Positions 14,401 to 29,400 of a stretch of DNA of 64,000 nt are shown piece after piece. Origin of the DNA: Sipunculus nudus (taxonomy: Eukaryota; Annelida; Sipuncula; Golfingiida; Sipunculidae); assembly GCA_026874595.1 (NCBI GenBank), contig CM049310.1, positions 31,129,558 to 31,193,557 of the forward strand. Direction: 5' to 3'. A program made the translations under genes and the position numbers. Under the pieces are notes generated by a model that searched no databases, had not been told where the DNA came from, and saw only the letters and a program-made list of their open reading frames with translations. The first letter of the stretch is position 1; every line of letters begins with the position of its first letter.

Positions 14401-17400
14401 GTGACCTTTCAAATATATTCAAAATTCGCGTCATCACTAGCCAATCAAAAATTGTTTGGCGCGTCATGATTTCGGTAGTGACAGAATTAGTCCTTTATAC
14501 ACTTTCAAGGTGGTGCTTCCCTAGCAACTACGTTCACTACTTTAATGGCAAATTTATTCATTAACAATAACTAAATACGGCACAATGTGAAAGAGTACCC
14601 TCTACTCAATATTCTTTTTAGGGGCACTGGATGTCATCTGGCTTGGCACACATACATGTAATTTTTAAATATTACTGCCCGGCGGATATTGACACTTTCC
14701 AAGCTCCAGTCATGTGCCGGGGGGGGGGGGGGGGGGGGGGGGGGCAGGAAAAACTACCAGGCGCCGCCAACCAGTCAGCACATCCCTACAAAAGGTCACG
14801 GTTTTTGCATCTAAGCCAACTGATATTATTTTAAGTGGAACCTGTTATTCTCCCTGAATCACGTTATTTATATGCACCAGGCTCGATAGACATCACTTCG
14901 TAACTGAAGATTAATTTTAACTGTCACCAACTATTGGCAGCTTCTTAAATTAACGATAACGGCCTGGTATATGTGTATTCAAAACTGCGTGGTTTCAATT
15001 TCGCAATCAGAGAGCGAGCGTTGATATTACGAATTTGAAACCACCGCAAATAAGAAGACAACCACAGTAATCAGGGATATACACTGCAAAAACATTGTGG
15101 GGGCAACACCAGTCTTGTGTAAGAGAAAGCTATTAAAGATGGATGGACAGGCAAAAATTTCAGGCAGGTGAATCAAACTTCTCTTGAATCAGGTGCACTG
15201 GGCTGACCAAGCTCAGCTGAGGAAGGCAGTTGTCAACCAAGTCAAGTGATGCTAATTGACAAGTGCAGCTGCTACAGTCTGCCAAGCTATTTATAGATAC
15301 AAAAATCATGGCCTGTAGCCAAATTTGTTTATAATACTGAAAGACTGGCTACAATGCTTTTTTCAAGCTAAAATATTCATAAGACTTTTTTATCCAAATG
15401 TTTTGATTAATAAGAGATGTCTACTGAAAGATAAAACAGAATTCAGATCAATTTATTCATCGATTTACCTTACACATGAGTTGGATACGGACCCCAATTA
15501 TAAATGCTGCCTGCACAGCTGGGCTGGGTAAACCCACAAAGCTCAGTTTGTTAATGTAATAAATCCACTAGCATTGTTTACGAGAGAATCTTACAGTCCT
15601 TTCATTGATAAAGGTCCAATAATTCAGCCAAAATCATTTAAATAAACTTGAACAAAGGCAACCTAAAAATCATTTTTGTGTAATCCAACAGAATTTGAAA
15701 CAACAGCTTTGCAGAAAAGACAACTGCATCCCATCAGTCTCATATACACTTACTTGGCCATAAGACCAACTTCAACTTTCTATGACTCTACCAAAAATCA
15801 ATGTATCCAGTTTATTCTTATACAACTTAGAGAACCTGACAGTAGGTTAATTTTGGCAAAATTTAAACCAACAGTAGACACTTTTCTAATGTAATGGCTG
15901 AAAGTTTTTTTGCCTGTAAAAAACAAGTTTGATGTAGGTGGCACCACATAAACTTTAATCTCAAATATGAGTCATGTGACCAACATTTGCAAAATACTTG
16001 TGAATCTAGACCCTGCCGTTTCTGAGATTGCAGTGTTAGTATGCTTACTTGGCCAAATGACAAAGTTAAAATTCCTGTTACTTGGCCAAAATTCATTGAA
16101 CCCAAACCATTTGAATTACTTTGAGAGAGCATATCTCTGGGATCCTATCTGTAATTTAAGTATGCTTATTTTGCCAAATGACTAAGTTCAGCTTCCTGTA
16201 ACTTGGCCAAAATCACCAAACTGGTTTCAATCGAACAAACTTGAGAGAGATTGTTTCTGGGATTATTTCTGTAAAATATTGAACAATTTGGCTGGACAGT
16301 TTTGGAATATTTTGGAATATTTTAAAATTTTTTTAAGCTTTTCCCTAAAATCTCTATTATGAACATCTGAGGCGTTCCCATGGAGGTCTGTAACCCCTGT
16401 AATGCAGACATCCCTCTAACATGGACAGGGAGTGATGTACTTCTGGAGCCAGTATCTGTGTGGTATGGATGAAGATTAAAAAGTAAAGATGCTACTCACC
16501 ACAGTGCTCTTCTCCTTCATCATCACCTTCAGGACAGTCAGGTAAACCATCACATAACTTCTCAGGCAGGATGCAGGCATTCAGGTTACATGTGTACTGC
16601 TCAGATGTACAGTCTGCAATACAAACACAGTCTCAACAAAACAGTAACACAGCACCACTTACAAAGCCCAGGAGTTCTAAAATTAACCACATGAAATTAA
16701 CACAGCACTGGTGACAACACACAGGACTTATGATTTTTAACTATAAGTTCCAAGAGCAAAAAATGCTAAGCAGTTGTAATCTCTGTTGAAGTTTTGCTAA
16801 CAAAAACAAAATCCTATTTGAATAAATTGTTCAAAATTTCAGGTATAAATATACATATAAGAAACTGAACTCAAGTAAAAAACAACCTCAAAATGTGGCT
16901 TGCCCTTAATAATTTACTTGAAATATAAAAATATTATGCTCTGAGAGTATTCATGGATATTTCAAAATCATGAATGGGAATTAAGCCATGTTGTCAGGTT
17001 ATTTATCTTGATAAAAGCATTTCATGTTGGAAAGTCACACACAAAGCATGAATATATGTAGGTGGGTCTTCAGCAATAAAATATGTTTATCAAACCCAGC
17101 AAGACTTTAAAGAACTTAGAGCCTGTCACAACCATTACTTATGGACCTGATGGTTTACTTCAAATAAAAAAAATACTTACTGCAGTTAATTTCATCAGTA
17201 AAATCACCACAGTCATTCACCATATCACATCTTGCAGAGGGACCCACACATCTGCCATTGTCACACTTGATGCTGACATCAGTACAGACACCTGAAAAAA
17301 AAAAACATAAACAATTTCAATAGACAGACAAAAGAAAACACAAAGCACTGAAAAGGTGCATAATACACCCCTCATTTGTCTTGTGCTAGGTTCCCGAGGC

Positions 17401-20400
17401 AGCAAAAATCTTGCGCTTCTAAAGAAGCTACTGATTTTCCCGCTGCATGCTTTGACCGTTTATGATACACTTAAACACCAGGTGGTACACATGGGCCTGT
17501 CTGCTAAAAAAACTGCTGATGTGACGAGCAGCCAACCAAAGGCAAGTCAACAAACACTAGACAGGCATCAGGCTCCGCCCAGATATCACGTGTGGGGCAA
17601 ATCTCTCTGAGCCTGTGGCCTGTTCAAACGGTTGCTGGGGCTATCTGTCACTCAAAACAAAATGAACAACATTTGCTTCGTGTATTCCTCACTTGGCTGG
17701 TAAACCGTTTTGTCTTTGGCACAGGGTCTCATCGGATTGGACCAAAATACAGTGCTCCCCTCTGGTGCAAAGATTCAGGATACAAGGTCATAACAAACCA
17801 CAGTTACAATATAGGTAGTTGGCCAGTGGGTTAAGCGCTGTGTAAAGAGCGTAGTCTTGTGCCTTCTGAGTTCATTAAATATGCATGGATTTTGCCTAGA
17901 ATTTAATGCGGGAGAGAAACATTAACCAAAACTAAACTCAGTGAAACATCTAGACTCTCTGATACCACTATAAAAATGAGCCATTGAGAAATTGAAACAG
18001 TGAAATAAAACATGTCCTGTAAAACTAAAATCATGATAATTGAAAACTGACCCAAAGATGGCTCAGGGATGCCATGTTGGAATCATTCTTCAGACCTAAA
18101 CAAAAGCAAACAATGGCCAGCAGTGCAGCTGTCTGAGAGCACCTGTTTAGTGTTGCTGTGGGATACAGGTCAGAATTCCTCAACCATTCTCTTTTTTCAA
18201 TAAATTTAAGTTTGATATATTTACATGTTATGTGTGTTACATGTTCACAGCATATTACAGAGACAAGATACAGTTGTCCCTGGATAATTCATAACATTGC
18301 CCATTGTGAAATAATTTGTGTGAAAGTCTCTACTCAAGTTTATGAAATCTTTTGCAATATCATTATCTAGGAGCATTTATAACTGAACAATAAACTGATA
18401 TACAACATACCACATTCTGCCTCATCACTGCCATCAGGACAGTCATCATTATCATCACAGACAAAATGACGTCTGATACATGGCCCTGACAGGCATTGGA
18501 ACATGGTTGCCGGATCACAAGCTGAAAGTATATCAAATAATGGATTCAGTTACCATAAGCTCAATCTAATCATTCAAAACAGATTCTGGCTCTGGAGGTC
18601 ACTGACAATATTGAGATATTTGTAGGGTCCCTTCTTTACATACACTATAAAAAGTGCCATATCTGTCTAGCATTTTGGATTTTTTTTGCTTTAATTGTTA
18701 AGTAAATGTCTTACATATTCATGTTAGTGTTCTTGTATGCAAATAATTTTTAGCAAAGTTCACTTTCAACATTAAGTTTTAGAAACTTCCTCAGCACAGA
18801 AATGTGATTATATGTTTACTGAAAATTTTGGCACCAGATGTCACTAAAGGACTGATAAAACTTAAAATGTCCTATAAACATAGGTATGTATGAAAATGTA
18901 GATACCTTATATATCTCCCCCCCCCCCTCCCCAAGTCTTGATTTTTTTACTGTCTGAACCACCTACACCTATCTACACAATTAAATTTTAGGCTGCCCCA
19001 TCCCTCCCCCCCCCCCCCCCCCCATTTAAAATTATAATGAAGAATTCGACTTTCAAATGAATTTGCTATGGACAAGAAGGTAATGTCAACTATAAATTGA
19101 GAAATATATTAAGAATTTGAATGCTTACTGCAGTTCTTTTCATCAGACCAGTCTCCACAGCCATCATATCCATTGCATACCGTGGTGTAAGGGACACATT
19201 TACCATTATCACACTTGAAATTGGCCTCGTGGTCACCACAGTCTGAAATATACCACACACTGACTAAAGTAAACTGATAAGCACTATTAAAATAAACTTT
19301 ACAGTCAATGAATTATTATTTCTATAATTTTAGTTTTAAAAACTGAGCACTATCATTTACTGAATACAAATTCTGGCAGGAAACTCACAAGGTCAAATCT
19401 ATTAAAATAAAACACCTGTGGAAATCCAGGTGTTTTCTGAAAGTCAACTGAAATAACAGTGGAGTAAAAAATCTTTATTTTAAATGATATCAAACAACTA
19501 GTTTATTGCTCTTCTCACATGAGAACACAAACTCATATGATTCTGATAGTAATGTAAAACCATTTTTGTGTAAAAACAGCTGTACATTTCAAATATCTAA
19601 TTCAAATGATAATTAAACCTTTTTTAAAGTCAACTTGGGGGTAAAAATTCAAATTTCATTGAATGATTTCTCAAGAGAATGCAAGAGATAGAGATCTTTT
19701 TTTTGGCTAACAAAACTTATCTTTAAGGTGACAGAATAGAAAGTAATTTATCAAAGCTACACAAAGAATAATTTCTATCAAGTTTTCCATGACTGGACTC
19801 TTTGCAGCTCCTGCACAATAATCTATTCTACAATTGATGGTGGTGGCTCTCCACCTTCGTCATGGAACTCCTCTGTGGCCACGCCTTGGATATGCCTGGT
19901 TTTGTCTTGAACCAAGCCAAGTGTCCATAATTTCCCATAAATCTTGAGAAAATTTACACAAATTCATGAAGGGGCTATCAATGTGCCTTTATCAGAAACA
20001 TTGTGTTATATGTATCATGAAGCAGAACTCCTTCCATGGAAAACCTGGATGTCAATTGTTAAATATTGGAATTAAGGGCATACCAATTGTGATTAATATC
20101 AAAGCACTGTGAGTAAAGTGACTGGTTGTCCTGCTTACCACAATTTGGTGGTTCATCATCTCCATTGGGACAGTGTGTGGTGTTGTCGCAATACTTTTTG
20201 GCAGGTATACATCCAGCAGATTCGCATTTAAATTCCCCTCTTGTGCAAGCTAAAAACAGATAATATACATGACTTATGAAGCATTCACTCCTTTCTCGCA
20301 AGTAGCAAACACACCCAACACAGACAAGTATGACTAAATATCACAATTATGGCAAGGTAAATACAGGGCCCATGGGTCATGATGCTAAGCTGAATCAGAC

Positions 20401-23400
20401 ACTTTATTACTTAAGTGGGATTCATACACCTTAAGACATCTCCAGGACAATTCAAAGGCCTTCTGGAATTTTCAAGGAAAAAAGTAATTCAGATGGTGTA
20501 TTGGTAAATGTAACAATTTGAGGTAGTAATTGACCATTGCAGATGGAGGCTCTTCTTAAACAATGGTGGTGAAAGAGACAATTTGGCAACAATTGGAATG
20601 AAAACAAAGATATGGGCAAATTTATGAGCAGGATTGTACATTTAGAAGAAGATCAATATAGGAGAAGGTAGTTCCATTCAATAACATACAAGCATATTTG
20701 GTTAGCTGAATTTGACCCGATTTGTGTATTCAACACTGCTCCAACCAGTTTTCCTGGACATTGTCACATATTTCCAGGGCACATGCCTAAAAATGTTTTT
20801 CCCCCAGAAAATCAAGGACATACAAACACAAGAAATTGTTAATATTTTTAAGTCATTTTATATAATTTCATTATTTAAATCTGACTATACTTACTGCAAT
20901 TGGCTTCATCAGACCAGTCTCCACAGTCATCCTTGTTGTTACACTCCTCCGAGAGGGAGATACAGCGACCATTGTCACATGAGAACTGGAAATCTGTGCA
21001 GTCTGAATAACAATTAAAAACATACTTTCTGCAGGCAGTCAAGATTTCAGTTTTCATACATATAACTGACTAATACTATTAATTATTTATCAGTTTCTGT
21101 AAATGTGAGATTAAGTGCTTATAGAAGTGTCATTCTGAGTGCATCCATGGTTTACCATACAGCTACAGCATTAGTTGAAGTCTGCACAAAAATTACATCA
21201 AGGTTTAAATAAGAAGATCCAGTACATGCAACTAAAATCACAGTTTGACTAAAACTCTTGGTTAATGTTACAGCTAAAAAATGATTTATACTTTTGTTTA
21301 GTTAAAATATTAAATTATATAACAAAATTTTACTTTGTTTGGATTTTCCAATTATCATCTTTAGTAAATCCTCCTTTCAATAAATTAGCATTACAGATTT
21401 GTCTGTAATATATGATCAGTCTATATATTTTCAGATAGAGACTTACTGCAACCAATTTCATCTATGCCGTCACTGCATTCATCAAATCCATTACATACAG
21501 CATTTAAGCGAATGCATGTGCCATCAGTACAGGTAAATGCAAGAGTTGAGTGGCAAGCTGAAAGCAACAATAAGGTTTTTAATTTTTATTTTGACAGAGT
21601 ACCCCCTTCTATATGTTAAAATTAGAATATATGGCAGAATGCGTGTTTCAGAAGTACAGATCATGCTCAGTTGTAAAAAATACTGGTTCATTTTTTGGTG
21701 ATATTATTATTACTGTGTCCTGTATTGCAAACACTTCTTGTCTAGATCATCTTTCTTTATTTAGCAAACAATAGCGATTCCTTGTACTTCTCAGTCCAGA
21801 CAAGATGGAGTTAGCATTTTCTCTTATGGGTATTTTTGTCTCTTTGAAAACTGTGGGGCACAAGGCATCTCATACATATAAAGGTCTAAAGAGGGGTGGG
21901 CATTGATGAATGGAAAATTTATATGGGTTCTGAGGAAGTTCATCTGATTCCAGATCTGGATCAGACTTTGTGTACTGGTTAATCAGTCCAAAGCAATATT
22001 TCACCTAGAGTTGAGATCAAATCGAGTATATTAGTAACATATATACAGAGGAATATGAGTTGGTTAAATCCTGATGATGGCATGGATAAAATCTATTGCT
22101 GCCACTCTTTTGGTTCACCAGTCTGTATTAACTATACTTATAGTATCCCTGTAATTCTTGTGGTTCACCAGTCAGGGCTGTCTGTATTAACCCTCCTCCT
22201 GCTGAATTGATTTTTTCCTTATATGTGCTGTATACTGAATTGTTTGCAGTTTTTTTGCCTTAGAAGGAGTGTTGTTATGGGTTCATAACTGAAATGAGAT
22301 TTCAGTTATGGGGATCCTCTTATGGAAAAGTGGAGCAGGGGTATATTGGGATATTTGTAAAATAAACAGAGAAAATGGAGGCAATTTAGCAAATTTCTTA
22401 CCAATAATGGCTAACAAACTGTTCTGGAGTAAAAATAAATTATGTAGAAGTGCCCACATAAGGAAATTGTTAAGATTTCAACTCCTGTTTTTTTTTTTTT
22501 TTTTTAGCCCGCCATGCGGTCATGTATATCTTTTGTCACATGACCCTGTCCTTGACCTTATTGATATCAGAAAAGTTGTCCTCTGATTATTGTCCCAAAT
22601 AAATTATAGTAAATATTGTTTCCATAACTTCCATAGGCAAATTTGTTAAAACCTTAAAAGATATAGCCATAAACTTATAAAGGACTTATTGTAGCCATAT
22701 ATTATCATTTACTCATAAGTATTATTCATGAAATAAGATTTTTTAAAATAGATTTATTAGCAATAAATTACTCTGGTACACCAGAGGACTGGTCACAGGT
22801 CAGGTCATGGGTGACCAGAGTTCATGCCTCAGCAACATGGCTGTGTCAGTGATGGTCTTCTGCTCTTCTCTTCATGATAAAATGCTGTTATATCATATAT
22901 AACATAAACAGGAGACTCCACATGTATGGAAACTGATATATAAAGGATATATAGGTAGAGTGAACATAGTTTAAGCTGCATCTTATTCTTAATTACTCTT
23001 TTATTCTTTCCTTCTGATAAATCAGAAGGACCGCTACGATATTTCGTAAGAACATGTTCAAGGCTGAGTATGGAGCCCGGGTCACCTGGTGTTTAATTCT
23101 CAGCCTTGCACCAAGGCAAGAAGGAGTGCTGAATGGATGCTTTATTTGCAGCATCTGTATGTACTCTTTTTTGGTCCCAATGGTCAATACCTGTAGTATT
23201 GTATACCAGACTGAATCAAGAATGCTAAAGTGGGAAATTTTAGGATATCCTTATATATATATATGTTGCCATGGCAACCAACTGAAATGTGAGAAATAAA
23301 ATGTTTAAATGTTTTTTTTGTCATTCCAATTAAACAATTTCTTGCAGAAGTTGTTATCTGTCTTTTAAGTCTTCAATCTCTTAACATATGTCTTTGATAA

Positions 23401-26400
23401 GATATCCTTATATATATGGTTGCCATGGCAACCAATTGAAATGTGAGATATAAAACAAATGTTCTTTGTGTCACTCTAATTTAACAATTTCTCGCAGTAG
23501 TTGTGTTGTGCTGTCTTTTTAAGTCAACAACCTCCTAACATAGGTCTTTGAACATTCTTTTTTTGTGGAAGAGAGTGGAAAGAATTATTTTATCTATATA
23601 AATATGAATAAATTTACTTGGAACACATGGGAGACAACAGTTTTGGAAGGTTTTTATTTTTTTTCTAAAAAAAATACTTTGCTTACAGGACATCGTCAAA
23701 ATGTGTAAGCTTCATTAAAAAAATGTAAAAAACTTCATTATAAACAGTTAATATTAAAGAAAATTTATATAATAAAATGATAATGCAAGGACTACAACTT
23801 GCGGCACAAGTTGACAGGCAAGGAACGTGACGATTAAATCGCTAAAATTATCATTCCAATAATGTTCACCAATGGGAGAGAACTTCTCTACATGTTATTA
23901 TTCAAGTGACTTTTTTACTTTTAACTTGTCTTACCTCTTACATATACGAGTTTTTTTTTGTTACAGTTTACATTGATTTCATGCTCTTTTCTAGTCAAAT
24001 ATATATTTCATTAATTCATCACGTCTTGAAACATGGCTGACGTGCACGTGCCGGTTTGAAGTCTGACACCGCGCAGTCTGGTCCGTCACATCACCATTTG
24101 CCCACTCCCGTAACAGATCAGTCAGTTCCTCAAGATCTATAATGAAACTTGCTGTCATTTTCATTGAGTTAATAAGAAAAACTTTTCCCATTAGTCGATC
24201 AGAATCTAGAAATAATTGCGCTATTTCCTCATTGTCAACAATAACAGACGCCGCCATGATTGACCGGTCATGTCCTGTACACATGATAAAATGTCATCGC
24301 TATTTGCACATGGTTTGTCAAATAACCTTCCGGGAAAAGGAAACCATTCGAATGGAAATCCCCTTTAGTGATCCCGCATAATATTTCATACGGATTGACG
24401 TGATAAGAATTTTTTTATTGTATCCCGCATGTCGGGGATGCGGCGCGTCGCCCGTATATATACGGGTCCCGCAGGAGGAGGGTTAACTATACTTATGGGT
24501 TCCCTGTAATTCTTGTGGTTCACCAGTCAGGACTCTCTGTATTAACCACACTTATGGGTTCCCTGTAATTCTTGTAGTTCACCAGTCAGGACTCGATGTA
24601 TTAACCATACATATGGGTTCCCTGTAATTCTTGGGGTTCACCAGTCAGGGCTCTCTGTATTAACCATACTTATGGATTCATAGTAATTCTTGGGGTTCAC
24701 CAGTCAGGACTCTCTGTATTAACCATACTTATTGGTTCCTTGTAATTCTTGAGGTTCACCAGTCAGGACTCTCTGTATTTACTATACTTATTGGTTCCTT
24801 GTAATTCATGTGGTTCACCAGTAAGGGCTCTCTGTATTAACCATATTTATGGGTTCCAAGTAATTCTTGGGGTTTACCAGTCAGGGCTCTCTGTGTTAAC
24901 CATACTTATTGGTTCCTTGTAATTCTTGTGGTTGTTTGGTTCAGTTTGTTTAGCAGACTGGATATAAGCACCATTTATACTTACTGCAGTTGGTTGGTTC
25001 ATCATCACCGTCACGGCAGTCTGGTGTTCCATCACAATATTTGAGAGCATCCAGACACATACCCTGAGTACACTTGAATTGTGTTTCACCACAAGCTGAA
25101 ATGCATACATATATATATAAAGTAAACAGAAGTATCAATTACAATTTGTAACAAGGATGTTCAAAGCTGCTACAAATCTCACTCCCTTTTTGACTCAATT
25201 AACTTTGCAAATGTCTGGTTATCTAAATTATGTAATCAGTACTTAGGTGAGCATAATTAATATTAGGCCTGTGTACTACTAAGGAGTATATGACCCAATT
25301 TACTGATTACTTTTTTCAATTTTATTCTCAATTTGCTTACTGTAAACAATTACAATAATCTGACTGAGATGTAATCTACTAAAGTTTCTTCTGAGAAAAA
25401 GCCAAGATAATAATGTACCTTACCATTTATCTGGACCATGTGATATTACTGTACCCCACTGTCACACTGACATGATGTGCTGTGACTGTAATACTCAGTA
25501 AGACCTGCTTGTCTGCTTTATATTACTCACTAATATCTCTTTTATCACAAAACAATATCATTAAGAAGGACCACAAAGAGTCTGCTCACACCTGATGCAG
25601 CAAGAAATAGAATGAAGCTAATAAAATATTTTCTCTGTTCAGTGTCAACAGTATTAGAACATGTACAATGTAAATTATAAAAGGGCACAACACAGCACCA
25701 TAAAAACCCATAAATATACCTACTATCAGCTTGAGTGTTTTGTACTTACTACAGCCCGCTTCATCACTGAAGTCTTCACAATCAGGGACATTGTCACACT
25801 GCTTGTTCATATCTATGCAGCGTCCAGATGTCTCACACTGGAATTCAAAGCCACTGCAAGCTGCAAACATAAACAAAATGATTTGTTTACTTTGGAGTCA
25901 AATATAATTAGTGAGTTTTTTTATTTTATTTTTTTAATTTCAAAGGTCACAACTATTTTTCCACTCACTTAAAAGAGCCCAACACACCTGACTGAGAAAT
26001 AATGCATGAAACAGGACATATATACATACAGTGGACTTTCATTTAAATCTAATAAACTGCATTAACTGGTTGCTGTTTGGGACGCCACCTGGACGCCCGT
26101 CACAAAACTAATACGCTGTATTCATAAGCCACGATAACGCACGATGGACTCACCGTCCTAATGCAATTTTCCCTGCTAATTATTTTCGTTAAATATCTAT
26201 GCCACGCCATTGAACACATTTCCATATGGTTCAGGGAAACCCCTACCGTAAAGTTGATAATTTTTTATTTATTTACATGGGAATTTCTCGTGAATATTAT
26301 TTAAATTCTAATTAGGACTCTGTTGGCAAGCCGATTGGTTGAAATGAGTCGGCAAGTGACACAAGGTTCGCCAACAAGCGTAATGTTTCAACTGACCTTG

Positions 26401-29400
26401 CCGGGTTGTTATGACAATAACTCATATAAAACTTCCACAAACAATTGATATCTATCTAAATTATTATTATTTTGTACTTAAAATGTGAATATTTCTCATT
26501 CCTAAAACCATTATCTGTGTTTATGATGCCTGTTATGAAGGTCGAGCGATGTCACAAATTTTCAAGATGGCGGCCGTCGGACTTGCCGCTCGATAGACCT
26601 CGTGCTTTGACAAATCTCAGAATATGTTTTGAACAAAATAAATATGAAAAGATGTTCAATAAAGTTTACTGACTGAAATTCGAGAATGTTTATTATGTCT
26701 AAAGATAAAAAAAGACGTCTGACATCGTTTTAACACTGTTAACCATCATGCAATTCCACGGGGATTCCCCGAAAAGAACTGTCACCGGGCGACAAAACGG
26801 GAAATACACGCTTTACCGGGAGTACCAAAACGATCTAAGTTAACATTACAAAGGTTGAAATACATATATAAATGTTAGATTTTACTATTCTGGTGGACTT
26901 CTGGCTACTTTCATAGGGTTTTATACATATTTGATGGATAAATCTGTCAGTTTACATTTTTATCACCTTTCCTTGAAGTTCACCTGGTCTTAATTAGTTC
27001 TTCATACCTGAACAGGTAGGCAATTGCAATTTACCCTTATTTAAATCAACATGTTATTTCATGTAAAATATACAAGTTTATTTTTTTATAAAATTCTTCG
27101 AACAAATCATATATTGTTATGTCTAATTTATTTCAGAACTCCCAACCTATAATAAATTAAATAACCTTAATCATATTTCATTAACCTGTTTTACCTAGAT
27201 CTTCCATGACACTACACCAGGTACCGGCGGATGATAGTTCCCTTATTGTTCCTAAATTCTACAATGTCTTCACTGGGATATACTAAAGACATTCATGTAC
27301 AAATATGCTAAAACAATAAAGACAATATACTTACCTGAACTTACCTAATTTACTGGTTCTACTAATAGATATATGTGAAATTTATGATTGGTTAAGTCAT
27401 TAACCTCTTGCTTGGTATCTCTGTAATATGTGTTAAAAATTTCATAAGGATCCACCAAAAATTGATCACATTATCAATCATAACATTAATGTACAGTGTG
27501 TCAAAATTGAAAGTGTGAGAAACCTAGAATTAATCTGAACAGTAAGGGGGGTGTTTTGTGACAACCAAATACAAACAGTAAAGGGTTAAAAACACTCATC
27601 ACAGAGTTATGTAATGCAGCAGAAGACATTTTGACTCCCTTAAATAATTAACACTTACTGCAATTAGTCTCATCACTGAAGTCCCCACAGTCATCATTCC
27701 TGTCACATCTCAGACTCTTTGGTATACACTTGCCGTTGTTACAAGTTGCATGGAACTCTTCCAAGCATGCTACAAAACACAAGAAGATGAAAGATTTAAT
27801 AAAAATAATTAATAAAACATGTTATCATTTTACATATCACAAGTATGTGATACATTGGCAATAAAAAATTCAGCATTTATCCCATGAATAACTGATTCAT
27901 CCAATTTACTTTGTTGGCAAGAACTGAAAATTGCTGGTTGAATATATGGTCGATTCTTGCATCAACCATTTTCTATATACCATCACAATACTGAAGTGAA
28001 CACCATGTACACTTTCTGCAGTTGGCATCCTTATCTATTTGATCAGGGCAGTGTGCATACCATCACAATACTGAACACCAAGTCTACTTACTACAGTTGG
28101 CATCCTCATCTGTTCCATCAGGACAGTGTGATGTACCATCACAAAACTGAACACCATATATATTTACTACAGTTGGCATCCTCATCTGTTCCATCAGGAC
28201 AGTGTGGTGTACCATCACATTACTCAACACCATGTATACTTAATACAGTTGGCTTCCTCATCTGTTTCATCAGGACTGTGTGGTGTACCATCACAAAACT
28301 GAAAACCATGTATACTTACTATAGTTGACATCCTCATCTGTTCCATCAGGACAGTGTAGTGTACCATCACAATACTGAACACCATATGTATACTTACTGC
28401 AGTTGGCATCCTCATTTGTTCCATCAGGACAGTGTGGTGTACCATCACAAAACTGAACACCATGTATACATACTACAGTTTGCATCCTCATCTGTTCCAT
28501 CAGGACAGTGTAGTGTACCATCACAATACTGAACACCATGTATACTTACTGCAGTTGGCATCCTCATTTGTTCCATCAGGACAGTGTGGTGTACCATCAC
28601 ATTACTCAACACCATGTATACTTAATACAGTTGGCTTCCTCATCTGTTTCATCAGGACTGTGTGGTGTACCATCACAAAACTGAAAACCATGTATACTTA
28701 CTATAGTTGACATCCTCATCTGTTCCATCAGGACAGTGTAGTGTACCATCACAAAACTGAACACCATATGTATACTTACTGCAGTTGGCATCCTCATTTG
28801 TTCCATCAGGACAGTGTGGTGTACCATCACAAAACTGAACACCATGTATACATACTACAGTTTGCATCCTCATCTGTTCCATCAGGACAGTGTAGTGTAC
28901 CATCACAATACTGAACACCATGTATACTTAATACAGTTGGCATACTCATCTATTCCATCAGGACAGTGTGGTGTACCATCACATTACTCAACACCATGTA
29001 TACTTACTACAGTTGGCTTCCTCATCTCTTTCATCAGGACTGTGTGGTGTACCATCACAAAACTGAAAACCATGTATACTTACTATAGTTGGCATCCTCA
29101 TCTGTTCCATCAGGACAGTGTAGTGTACCATCACAATACTGAACACCATATGTATACTTACTGCAGTTGGCATCCTCATTTGTTCCATCAGGACAGTGTG
29201 GTGTACCATCACAAAACTGAACACCATGTATACATACTACAGTTAGCATCCTCATCTGTTCCATCAGGACAGTGTAGTGTACCATCACAATACTGAACAC
29301 CATGTATACTTACTACAGTTGGCATACTCATCTGTTCCATCAGGACAGTGTGGTGTACCATCACAATACTCAACACCAGGGATGCACACTCCAGATACTG

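Larger units (their letters stand above)
22191..24482. mobile_element. piggyBac-like transposon, 2.3 kb, TTAA target duplication
   Basis: Starts CCCTCCTCCTGC and ends with its exact inverse GCAGGAGGAGGG; TTAA lies on both sides (22187-22190, 24483-24486). TTAA duplication with CCCT-type ends defines the piggyBac superfamily. It splits a 59-bp minisatellite, so it is younger than that array. A palindrome CCCGTATATATACGGG (24451-24466) sits just inside the right end. No full transposase; a 97-codon frame on the minus strand (23991-24284) begins about 200 bases inside the right end and is acid-rich at its start, so it could be a transposase N-terminal remnant. Confidence 0.9.

Noticed and set aside
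14631-14834. Plus-strand frame with a glycine run
   Set aside because: The glycines come from the poly-G tract inside a transposon; no other coding sign.
17815-17880. tRNA-like or tRNA-derived SINE head (GGCCAGTGGGTTAAGCGC)
   Set aside because: No B box or cloverleaf can be completed, and no poly-A or repeat tail follows.
22308-22586. 92-codon plus-strand frame in the piggyBac-like element
   Set aside because: No similarity to transposase motifs that I can recognise, and it runs through a poly-T tract.
28224-29303. Minus-strand frames of 79-82 codons containing LDLa-like fragments
   Set aside because: They are read-through of half-exon units; the 76-bp period shifts the frame at each unit and cysteines 1-3 are missing.
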